Below, in pieces: positions 1 through 5,658 of a DNA stretch of 10,050 nucleotides. Both the position numbers and the translations under genes were made by a program. Below the pieces are notes generated by a model that saw nothing but the letters and a program-made list of their open reading frames with translations, made no database searches and had not been told where the DNA came from. Origin of the DNA: JBOGIG01 sp050742455 (GTDB lineage Bacteria; Actinomycetota; Acidimicrobiia; Acidimicrobiales; JBOGIG01); contig JBOGIG010000016.1 of assembly GCA_050742455.1 (NCBI GenBank), positions 1-10,050 of the forward strand, in the 5' to 3' direction. How positions within the stretch are numbered: position 1 is the first letter of the stretch; each line of letters starts with the position of its first letter.

Positions 1-648
1 GGCTTTCCCTCCGGCCCCAAAGGCGCAGCCCTGTCGGGCCATACCTACCCTCAGCTGGCCCAGAGACTATCGGTCGAGGCCGGATGGTCGGTGCTGGCCT
101 TCAACTTCCGAGGCACGGGCGATTCGACCGGGGACTTCTCCCTGGCCGGGTGGCGCGACGACATACGTTCGGTACTGGAGCATTGTGCCGACACCGACCT
201 GGCCCCGGACGGCATTTGGCTGGCTGGATTCGACCTGGGCGGCTCACTGGCCCTGTGCGTGGCCGGCGGGGACGATCAGGTCAGGGGAGTGGCCAGCTTT
301 GCCGCCCCGGCTGATTTTGGCCCGTTGAACCTTGACAGCCGGTTCCTGGAACGGGCCCGCGGACTGGGTGTGATCACCACCAAGGGATTCCCCGCCGACG
401 AAGAGGCCTGGACCAAGGAACTCGAGGTGATCCGACCCCTTGACGAGGTGGCCCGGATCGGACCGCGGCCCGTGCTCATCGTGCACGGAAGCGAGGATGA
501 AAGGCTTCCCGTTCTCGATGCCCGCCTCCTGGCCGATGCGGCCGGGCCCGGGGCCGAGCTACGTGTGCTGACCGGGGCCGGTCACCGGCTACGCCACGAC
601 CCCCGGGCCGTTGCCGTCCTGTTGGGATGGCTGGACCGCCAGGCCTGA
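1..648 (+). CDS. alpha/beta hydrolase, 5'-truncated by window edge
   Basis: The open frame runs from base 1, so the true start lies outside the window; the first in-frame ATG (91) is internal because conserved fold sequence (GFPSGPKG, then LAFNFRGTGDSTG) is read through it. The last 215 residues of an alpha/beta hydrolase are visible: the strand and oxyanion-type loop near FNFRGTGDS, the nucleophile-elbow segment AGFDLGG (codons 223-243), a catalytic acid candidate Asp in HGSEDE (496-498) and a catalytic His in GAGHRL (583-585). The overall pattern resembles the small COG2945-like hydrolases, where the elbow is usually G-x-S-x-G. Here the nucleophile position is Asp (codon 232-234), so it may not be a serine esterase. 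The substrate cannot be told. It converges on the pilus locus and is separated from it by a terminator, so it is probably unrelated in function. Confidence 0.85.
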   Translation, partial: GFPSGPKGAALSGHTYPQLAQRLSVEAGWSVLAFNFRGTGDSTGDFSLAGWRDDIRSVLEHCADTDLAPDGIWLAGFDLGGSLALCVAGGDDQVRGVASFAAPADFGPLNLDSRFLERARGLGVITTKGFPADEEAWTKELEVIRPLDEVARIGPRPVLIVHGSEDERLPVLDARLLADAAGPGAELRVLTGAGHRLRHDPRAVAVLLGWLDRQA

Positions 649-671
649 CACCGCAGGTCGCCAGGAGAACT

Positions 672-706
672 GAAAGCCCCCCGGCTGGCGGGTCCGGGGG
701 GCTTTC
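672..706. terminator. strong GC-rich hairpin terminator between convergent genes
   Basis: A perfect 13-bp stem (672-684 pairing with 694-706, GAAAGCCCCCCGG against its complement) encloses a 9-nt loop. It lies 23 bp after the hydrolase stop, and its A-rich and T-rich ends make it plausible in both directions. It can end the hydrolase transcript on the plus strand. It can also end the pilin transcript on the minus strand, about 105 nt past the pilin stop. Confidence 0.85.
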
Positions 707-712
707 GGGCGT

Positions 713-798
713 GGCGATCTAGTTGGGGCGAACGATCTTGCCGGGCGAGCGATCTTGTCGGTGCCCGCCATCTTGTTGGGACGGTGATCCTGCCCGCC
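713..798. repeat. degenerate 17/18-bp tandem repeat, five units, downstream of the pilin gene
   Basis: The core GATCT or a close variant recurs at 716, 734, 751, 769 (CATCT) and 786 (GATCC), a spacing of 18, 17, 18 and 17 bp. A typical unit reads roughly CGANCGATCTTGYYGGG. On the pilin strand it sits in the 3' untranslated region between the pilin stop (811) and the terminator. The alternating 17/18 spacing breaks any reading frame, so it is not a repeat protein. No known element is recognised. Confidence 0.6.
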
Positions 799-810
799 CA
801 TTGGTGGTGT

Positions 811-1026
811 CTAGGGACAGCTGGTGGTGGTGGAAAGACAGCTGCTAACCGTGCTGAACTTGTCCTTGACGCTGCCTCCCAGGGTGGTCAGGACCACGAC
901 GGAGACTATGGCGATGAGCGCTACCAGAAGGGCGTACTCGACCATGGCGGCGCCTCGCTCGCTGCGGTCCATACGGCCTTGGATGAAGCTGTTGATGAAA
1001 GTTTGGCAAACCACGAAGATGAACAT
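811..1026 (-). CDS. flp: Flp-type (type IVb) prepilin, major pilin of the Tad pilus
   Basis: A 71-residue prepilin. The motif ERG-AAMVEYALL gives the type IVb processing signature G/XXXXEY: cleavage after G25, Glu at +5 (E30) and Tyr at +6 (Y31). A hydrophobic helix follows (about residues 32-49, LLVALIAIVSVVVLTTL). The mature pilin would be 46 residues and ends in SSCLSTTTSCP, with C63 and C70 able to form a small disulfide loop. The ATG at 1026 is chosen because AAGGAG (1036-1041) lies 9 nt upstream; a shorter form from Met19 (ATG at 972) has only a weak AAGG. The leader is 25 residues with a hydrophobic first half and a basic/charged end (RMDRSERG). It lies 159 nt after the response regulator and carries its own upstream dyad, so it is probably transcribed separately and strongly. 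TadV would be the expected processing enzyme and is not in this window. Confidence 0.93.
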   Translation of the reverse strand: MFIFVVCQTFINSFIQGRMDRSERGAAMVEYALLVALIAIVSVVVLTTLGGSVKDKFSTVSSCLSTTTSCP

Positions 1027-1092
1027 TGTGCGAATCTCCTTAATCGAGGGCTATCCCGCCCTAGGTCCCCGGTTCCTTCTTGGAGCCTGGAT

Positions 1093-1119
1093 CTATTGTC
1101 GGACCAAGGCGGAGACTTA
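1093..1119 (-). promoter_or_regulatory. candidate sigma-28/WhiG-like promoter of the pilin gene
   Basis: On the minus strand the spacing TAAG-N15-GACAATAG resembles the sigma-28/WhiG consensus TAAA-N15-GCCGATAA (3 of 4 and 5 of 8 matches). It would place transcription start near 1083, about 57 nt before the pilin ATG. A match of this quality can arise by chance, and no convincing vegetative -35/-10 pair was seen in the same gap. Confidence 0.25.
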
Positions 1120-1122
1120 TCC

Positions 1123-1140
1123 ATAGGCCGATCGGCCCAT
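1123..1140 (-). promoter_or_regulatory. operator-like dyad upstream of flp (ATRGGCC-N4-GGCCYAT)
   Basis: On the minus strand the site reads ATGGGCCGATCGGCCTAT, with the perfect 12-bp palindrome GGCCGATCGGCC (1126-1137) at its core. The start of the 18-bp site is 96 bp from the pilin ATG. The same sequence with one change is found at 9384-9401 in the cpaB/tadE divergent region. Its symmetry, its position in an intergenic gap and its recurrence all point to a dimeric regulator. The regulator is not known; the neighbouring response regulator is an obvious candidate. Confidence 0.6.
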
Positions 1141-1185
1141 TTCCGCTGAATTGGGAGATATCGGTGCCGGCGCCGAGCGAGCCGG

Positions 1186-1827
1186 CTAGTTCCGCTCCAA
1201 GCGGATTATCCCGATGCGCACGGCCCGCAGCACGGCCTGGGTTCGATCGGCGGCGTCGAGCTTTTGGTAAATGGAGGCCAGGTGGTTCTTGACCGTCTTG
1301 GGGCTGATGTACAGCTTCCTGGCAACGTCGGATGTAGATGAACCGTGGGCGATGAGAGACAGGACTTCTATTTCGCGCTTGGTCACCGACAGCTCACCCC
1401 CTCGCTGGCCATGGCCAAGGTCGCGCAGCATCTCGGTAGCCACCGCTGGGGAAAAGGTCGTCTCCCCTGAAGCGGCCTGGGTCACGATGTCAACCACCTC
1501 TTGGGCCGAGGCGTCCTTGACCAAGTACCCGGCAGCCCCGGCCCCGATTGCCTGGCGCAGCAGCTCCTCGTCGGAGTGCATGGTGAGCATGACCACCTGA
1601 ACCTCGGGCCAGTTGGTCCGGATGATCCGGGTGGCGGCAATCCCGTCCAGGACGGGCATGGATATGTCCATCAGGACCACGTCGGGTCGCAGCTCCTCGG
1701 CGAGATCAACGGCGGCCTGCCCGTCTGCCGCCTCGCCCACCACGTCGAGGCCGAAATCGGTCAAGGATCGCCTTAGCCCGTCTCGCATCATGGTGTGGTC
1801 ATCGGCCACCACCAGGCGGATACTCAT
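1186..1827 (-). CDS. NarL/FixJ-family response regulator (REC + LuxR HTH)
   Basis: A 213-residue cytoplasmic DNA-binding regulator. The receiver domain (about 1-120) has the acidic pair D9/D10 (VVADDH), phosphoacceptor D54 (VVLMDISMP), T82 (VMLTMHS) and K104 (GYLVKDAS), so it should be phosphorylatable. A LuxR-type HTH fills about 146-205 (SVTKREIEVL, then ISPKTVKNHLASIYQKL). The ATG at 1827 is preferred; a TTG directly before it (1830) would add one residue, and neither has a clear Shine-Dalgarno. It lies just downstream of the histidine kinase on the same strand, so the pair forms a two-component system inside the Tad locus. In Pseudomonas aeruginosa the PprA/PprB pair, with a LuxR-like regulator, controls its flp-tad-rcp genes, which is a precedent for the same job here. 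The target DNA site is inference; the 18-bp dyad upstream of flp is the best candidate in the window. Confidence 0.93.
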   Translation of the reverse strand: MSIRLVVADDHTMMRDGLRRSLTDFGLDVVGEAADGQAAVDLAEELRPDVVLMDISMPVLDGIAATRIIRTNWPEVQVVMLTMHSDEELLRQAIGAGAAGYLVKDASAQEVVDIVTQAASGETTFSPAVATEMLRDLGHGQRGGELSVTKREIEVLSLIAHGSSTSDVARKLYISPKTVKNHLASIYQKLDAADRTQAVLRAVRIGIIRLERN

Positions 1828-1870
1828 CAATTCAGGCTAACAGCGCCCCGCTCGCCACCCCGGGGCTGCA

Positions 1871-1942
1871 CGGCCTCAGGGTCTCACGGCCTCAGGGTCT
1901 CAGGGTCTCACGGCCTCAGGGTCTCAGGGTCTCAGGGTCTCA
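1871..1942. repeat. nine-unit 8-bp tandem repeat between kinase and regulator
   Basis: Nine contiguous 8-bp units in two exact versions, A = CGGCCTCA and B = GGGTCTCA, run in plus-strand order A B A B B A B B B, with degenerate neighbours on both sides (GGGCTGCA, GGGTGCAT). The repeat covers the end of the kinase gene (stop at 1932-1934) and most of the 104-nt gap to the regulator. On the coding strand every unit begins with TGA, and since 8 is not a multiple of 3, any three adjacent units place stops in all three frames. Such short perfect units are prone to slipped-strand copy-number change. Confidence 0.9.
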
Positions 1943-3665
1943 GGGTGCATCGAACGACGGTGCCCCCGGCTGGCACGGGCTTGATGGTAAGGGTGGCATC
2001 GATGGCCGCGGCCCGGCGGTACATGCCCGCCAGGCCGCCAAAGGCGTTGGCCCCCGAGGCGGCCCCGACATCGTGCGGCGGTTGGAATCCGTCGCCATCA
2101 TCGCTCACCTCGAGGATTGCCCGGTCGGGCTGGCAGCTCCACATCACCCAGATGTGCTTGGAGCCGGCGTGGCGGCGGGCGTTATCCACCGCCTCCTTGG
2201 CGATCAGGAGCACCTGGCGCTCCTTGATCAGCGGCAGGCGCAGCGGGGCGTTGTGCTGGAAGACGATCTTGGCCGGGTAACGGTCGGCCTGTCGACCGAA
2301 GATCCAGTACAAGACGGTGACGAGGTCGTCCTTTGCGGTCACATCGGTTCGCAGGTCCCTCAAGGTGCCCCGCAGCTCTGCGACCACGTCCCTGATGCTT
2401 AGCCGTAGGGCTATGAGATCGTCGTGGGCCGGGTGATCAGGTGAGTTGCGGTTGATGCGATCCATCTCCAGGCCGAGGGCGGCCAGTGACTGGCCCAGGT
2501 GGTCGTGGAGGTCCTGGGCGATGCGGTTGCGCTCTTCGCCCGGACCGAACACGCAAAGGGCAGAGAACCTCAGGGCATTGTCCAGGGCCAGCACGGCCCG
2601 GGAGCCCAGGACCTGGGCCACGTCGGCATCCGAGACGTCCCACCGCTCCGGCACGGTGTGCTCCAGGGCGATTACGCCCATGGGACCCAGGCTGTTCACC
2701 AGAGGTATGTAGAGTCCGGAGCGGGAATTCAGAGAAAGTCCGTGCTCCCCGACCCGGCCGCCCGAGGCCGAGGCGTCGGGGGGGCCGAGGTCGGCCGGCA
2801 CGCATTGACTTCCCGCTTCGAGGGCCCGCCGGGCCGGTCCGGGCAGGTCGTCATAGGCCAGGCGGGTGGGGATGCGAAGTCCATCGTTGATGATCACGTC
2901 CCAGGTCTGGGATGCCTCCTGGTGAACGATGAGGGCCAGGATCTCGGGTTGGAGGGCTTCTCGGACCTGGACTGCTACGGCTTGGGCGCACTCGGTCAAA
3001 TCAAGGGAGACCGACAGGTTCTGGGCCAGTCCCTGCAATTCGGTAAGCAAGGAGTTGGTCGTTGCCAGACGGACGCTTTCTGCCGCGGCGTCGTCTCTGG
3101 TCTCTGCTTGGCCGAACATCCACCGGCTGTACCCGCTGACTACGGCCAGCAGGACCAGATTCGTGGTCCATGACACCGAACTCTGCGCCCCGGTGTTGTG
3201 GTGCGTGGCGGCGGCGGCCACGGTGAGCACTATCGAGGAGGCTGCCGCGGCCACAATGGCCACGATGAAGCCTTGGCTCAGCCCTGCCACGGTGATGGCG
3301 GCCAGGAGGCAGAACACGTACTCGGAGCGCCACCATCCGGTCCCAGCCATGACGGCCAGGGCCAGCGCCACTTCCAGGGCGATCTCCAGGCGGACCCGTC
3401 CCAGGCCCGATGAGCCCGATGAGGCCCGTATTGGGCGGAAGACCCGGTAGACGGCCAGGGCGCCCAGGGGCACGACCCCGGCCAGGTCACCGAGGGGGTG
3501 GGGGGCGAATCCCACCAGCAGGACACTGGCGGCCAGCCCCACGCATCGTAGAGCGGTGAGCACGACTTTGAAGGGGGCGACCTGCGCCCCGCGCCGAGAG
3601 GAGCGGCCCCAGTCCACGACGGTGCGGGTCAGGGCGGTGCGGGTCAGGGCGCTCGTGGGGCCCAC
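1932..3665 (-). CDS. membrane sensor histidine kinase, GAF + HisKA_3 + HATPase_c
   Basis: A 577-residue NarL-partner kinase. About six hydrophobic segments lie in the first 185 residues (roughly 34-54, 58-76, 94-111, 116-134, 133-153, 166-184). A GAF-like region follows (about 217-368, including SGLYIPLVNS and GVIALEH), then the dimerisation domain with phospho-His H387 (RIAQDLHDHLGQ). The ATPase domain has the N box KEAVDNARRHA (E491, N495), the G1 box SDDGDGF (522-526) and GGLAGM (543-548). The signal sensed is not apparent. The GTG start at 3665 is 4 nt after the tadC stop, so translation is probably coupled; AGGAAG abuts the GTG with no spacer, so a later start such as GTG 3617 is possible. 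The gene ends inside an 8-bp tandem repeat. It probably phosphorylates the regulator at 1186-1827. Confidence 0.92.
   Translation of the reverse strand: MGPTSALTRTALTRTVVDWGRSSRRGAQVAPFKVVLTALRCVGLAASVLLVGFAPHPLGDLAGVVPLGALAVYRVFRPIRASSGSSGLGRVRLEIALEVALALAVMAGTGWWRSEYVFCLLAAITVAGLSQGFIVAIVAAAASSIVLTVAAAATHHNTGAQSSVSWTTNLVLLAVVSGYSRWMFGQAETRDDAAAESVRLATTNSLLTELQGLAQNLSVSLDLTECAQAVAVQVREALQPEILALIVHQEASQTWDVIINDGLRIPTRLAYDDLPGPARRALEAGSQCVPADLGPPDASASGGRVGEHGLSLNSRSGLYIPLVNSLGPMGVIALEHTVPERWDVSDADVAQVLGSRAVLALDNALRFSALCVFGPGEERNRIAQDLHDHLGQSLAALGLEMDRINRNSPDHPAHDDLIALRLSIRDVVAELRGTLRDLRTDVTAKDDLVTVLYWIFGRQADRYPAKIVFQHNAPLRLPLIKERQVLLIAKEAVDNARRHAGSKHIWVMWSCQPDRAILEVSDDGDGFQPPHDVGAASGANAFGGLAGMYRRAAAIDATLTIKPVPAGGTVVRCTLRP
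3621..3650. repeat. exact 15-bp tandem duplication in the kinase N-terminus
   Basis: The 15-mer GGTGCGGGTCAGGGC occurs twice head to tail (3621-3635 and 3636-3650). It is in frame with the kinase and encodes a doubled ALTRT at residues 6-15, just before the first membrane segment. If translation starts at GTG 3617 instead of 3665, the duplication would be untranslated. Confidence 0.9.
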
Positions 3666-3669
3666 CTTC

Positions 3670-4590
3670 CTAGTGAAAGATCTTGTGAATCGATTGGGCC
3701 GCCGGGCCGAGAAGAACGATGAGTATGGCGGGGAAGATGAAAATTGTGAGGGGTAGGAGGATCTTGACCGGGAGCTTGGCCGCCGTCTCCCGGGCCCTCT
3801 GTCGTCTCTTGTCCCTCAGTTCCTGGCCCTGGACCTTGAGCACCCGACCGATTGGCATGCCCAGGGCGTCGGCTTGAGTCAGCACAAGTATGAAGTTTGC
3901 CAGGTCGGGGATGTCGGCGCGTCGTTTGAGATTGTGGAGGGCGTCTCGACGGGATAATCCCAGCTCCATCTCCTTGAGCGTCATGGAGAACTCTGTGGAC
4001 AGGGGTGAGGCGAAATGAGCACAGGCCACGGCCATGGCCTGCTCCAGACCGAGCCCGGCTTCCACCGAAATAGCCAGAAGGTCCAACACATCGGGCAGTT
4101 CCCTGATGATCGAGTCCGTCCGGTCCTTTATCCGCCGGGACAGCCACGACGCCGTGGCCAGGTATCCGACCAGAGGCAGGATGATGAAGGCCAGGACGCT
4201 GTACCGGGCCGGGGGGTGGCCCAGCAGGACATAGATCAGGGCCAATACCGCCCCTGCTCCCATGGCAAGGATCTGGGCCACGGCGAACTCCTCGGCTCGC
4301 ATGGATGTGGCCAGCCCGGCCTTGAGCAGCTGGGCATGGATGCGGTCCAGGTTGCTCGGGGGATAGGCCGATGACACCTTCTTCAAAAAGCCCTGGCCGA
4401 ATGGGGCCAGGGCTCGGCGGATGAAGGGCTCGGCCAGTTTCTCGGTGAAGGCGTCAGGAGTGACCTGGTCGTCCAGTTCCCGTATGTAGTCCAGGCCCGA
4501 GGTGGCCACACGGGACGAGCGGGCCGCGCTGAGCACTACGACGATCCCGGCCACCACCAGGACCAATCCGAAGACTGCGGCAAGGGTCAT
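3670..4590 (-). CDS. tadC: TadC-like pilus inner-membrane platform protein (T2SSF domain)
   Basis: A 306-residue polytopic membrane protein of the GspF/TadC family. A first hydrophobic segment spans residues 5-21. Two more lie at about 104-123 and 130-149, followed by the cytoplasmic T2SSF domain (about 163-275; IRELPDVLDLLAISVEAGLGLEQA). The last helix is at about 275-296 (ILLPLTIFIFPAILIVLLG). The T2SSF pattern with an acidic residue after the Leu-Ala-Ile-Ser-Val helix and a GMPIGRVL segment near 244-251 is typical of TadC. It pairs with TadB to form the platform on which the TadA ATPase works. The ATG at 4590 is well supported by AGGAGG about 6 nt upstream. It follows tadB after 45 nt, and its TAG stop is 4 nt from the kinase start. 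The neighbour order tadA-tadB-tadC fixes the assignment. Confidence 0.93.
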   Translation of the reverse strand: MTLAAVFGLVLVVAGIVVVLSAARSSRVATSGLDYIRELDDQVTPDAFTEKLAEPFIRRALAPFGQGFLKKVSSAYPPSNLDRIHAQLLKAGLATSMRAEEFAVAQILAMGAGAVLALIYVLLGHPPARYSVLAFIILPLVGYLATASWLSRRIKDRTDSIIRELPDVLDLLAISVEAGLGLEQAMAVACAHFASPLSTEFSMTLKEMELGLSRRDALHNLKRRADIPDLANFILVLTQADALGMPIGRVLKVQGQELRDKRRQRARETAAKLPVKILLPLTIFIFPAILIVLLGPAAQSIHKIFH

Positions 4591-4635
4591 GAGTTCCTCC
4601 TGAACGACATGGAGTTGGGGAGTGCCATCGAGTGG

Positions 4636-5658
4636 TCAGACATCGATCTTGACCATTCGGAAGATGACGACCATGCCCACGCCCAAAAAGACTCCGGTCC
4701 CAACCAGAACGGCCAGGCCGATCCCATGGAAGAACGGGGCCAGGTAGCCCGGGCTGAGCACCTGGATGGCCAGGAACAAGAAGATGGGTAGGGCCGTGAG
4801 AACGTAGGCCGATATGCGTCCCTCGGCCGACAGGACCTGAACCTCGCGCCGGACCTCCTGCCGGGCCCGCATGAAGTCGGCCAGGGTGGTGAGGACGTCG
4901 GAAAGCTTGCCGCCTGTGCCTTGCTGGATCCTCACCGCCTGGACGGCCCAGTTCAGATCGGGGATGTCCAGCCGGCCCGACATGCGCTCCAAGGCGTCGA
5001 TCAACTGGCCGCCCAGCACCGTCTCGGCCACCACCCGAGCGAACTCGGTGGAGATAGGAGCATCGGCTTCCTCGCACAGCATCTGGATGGATCGCAAGAA
5101 GGTGTGGCCGGCCGACATGGACGAAGATATCAGGGCCAGGGAATCGGGTAGCTGATCTTGAATCCGGCGCCGGTAACGGTTGAAGCGGATGTCGGGCAGC
5201 TTGACCGCCCCGAACCCTACGGCGACGGCCACGGCCAGGCCGATGAGGGCCCGAGAGGTAACCACATAGAACAACAATCCGAGGATGACGGCCACGGCCG
5301 AGGAGATGACTATGTACTCTCCCGGCTTGAGGGGGACCTGCGCCCGGTCCAGGGCCAGGCGTAGGGAGCCCTTGGTGTCGAGGCGACCGGCCATCCGGCC
5401 CAGGGCATCGGTAGTGCGGCCCAGGGCGCTGCCCGGGGCCTCGGTCACCGACTCCACCGGGACGTCACTTTCCCCGTGGGACAAAGCCAGGATGGACTCG
5501 AGGCTCTCCTGGCGGCCCTGCAGGCGCAACAGGCCGCCCACCACTGCGAGCGCTGCACCGGCCCCTACAGCCAGAGCCAGGACCACATGCGGGCTCGTCA
5601 CGGCCAGGAGCGCCGAACCGGAGGCCAGGTGGGCCCAACCGGGGGCCAGGGGGAACAT
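4636..5658 (-). CDS. tadB: TadB-like pilus inner-membrane platform protein (T2SSF domain)
   Basis: A 340-residue membrane protein of the GspF family. Hydrophobic segments lie near residues 24-45, 115-133 and 138-153, with two at the C-terminus (283-302, 314-335). The T2SSF domain lies between (about 165-280; QLPDSLALISSSMSAGHTF, then GTGGKLSDVL). It forms the platform complex with TadC and contacts the TadA ATPase. The start is ambiguous. The tadA stop overlaps both an ATG (TGATG, start 5658, chosen) and a preceding GTG (GTGA, start 5661, one residue longer); an AAGGGG lies roughly 10 nt upstream. Either way the two genes are translationally coupled. The linker at about 46-95 is charged and low in hydrophobicity and probably lies in the cytoplasm. 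Confidence 0.92.
   Translation of the reverse strand: MFPLAPGWAHLASGSALLAVTSPHVVLALAVGAGAALAVVGGLLRLQGRQESLESILALSHGESDVPVESVTEAPGSALGRTTDALGRMAGRLDTKGSLRLALDRAQVPLKPGEYIVISSAVAVILGLLFYVVTSRALIGLAVAVAVGFGAVKLPDIRFNRYRRRIQDQLPDSLALISSSMSAGHTFLRSIQMLCEEADAPISTEFARVVAETVLGGQLIDALERMSGRLDIPDLNWAVQAVRIQQGTGGKLSDVLTTLADFMRARQEVRREVQVLSAEGRISAYVLTALPIFLFLAIQVLSPGYLAPFFHGIGLAVLVGTGVFLGVGMVVIFRMVKIDV

Noticed and set aside
589..801. Minus-strand frame through the 17/18-bp repeat and hydrolase end
   Set aside because: It crosses the terminator, the repeat spacing is not a multiple of three, and no ribosome site or family is visible.
1166..1186. GCCGGC/GCCGGC hairpin at the response-regulator stop as a terminator
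   Set aside because: Only a 6-bp stem, with no T-tract after it on the minus strand; simple GC palindromes are common here.
1871..1942. Repeat array considered as a CRISPR
   Set aside because: Units are 8 bp and contiguous with no unique spacers, and no cas genes are present.
2499..3173. Long plus-strand open frame opposite the histidine kinase
   Set aside because: No recognisable domain, and it lies wholly antisense to a kinase with intact motifs; long antisense frames are expected in high-G+C genes.
4363..4373. ATAGGCCGAT half-match to the 18-bp dyad inside tadC
   Set aside because: Only one half-site matches and the second half is absent; it lies in conserved coding sequence and fits chance.
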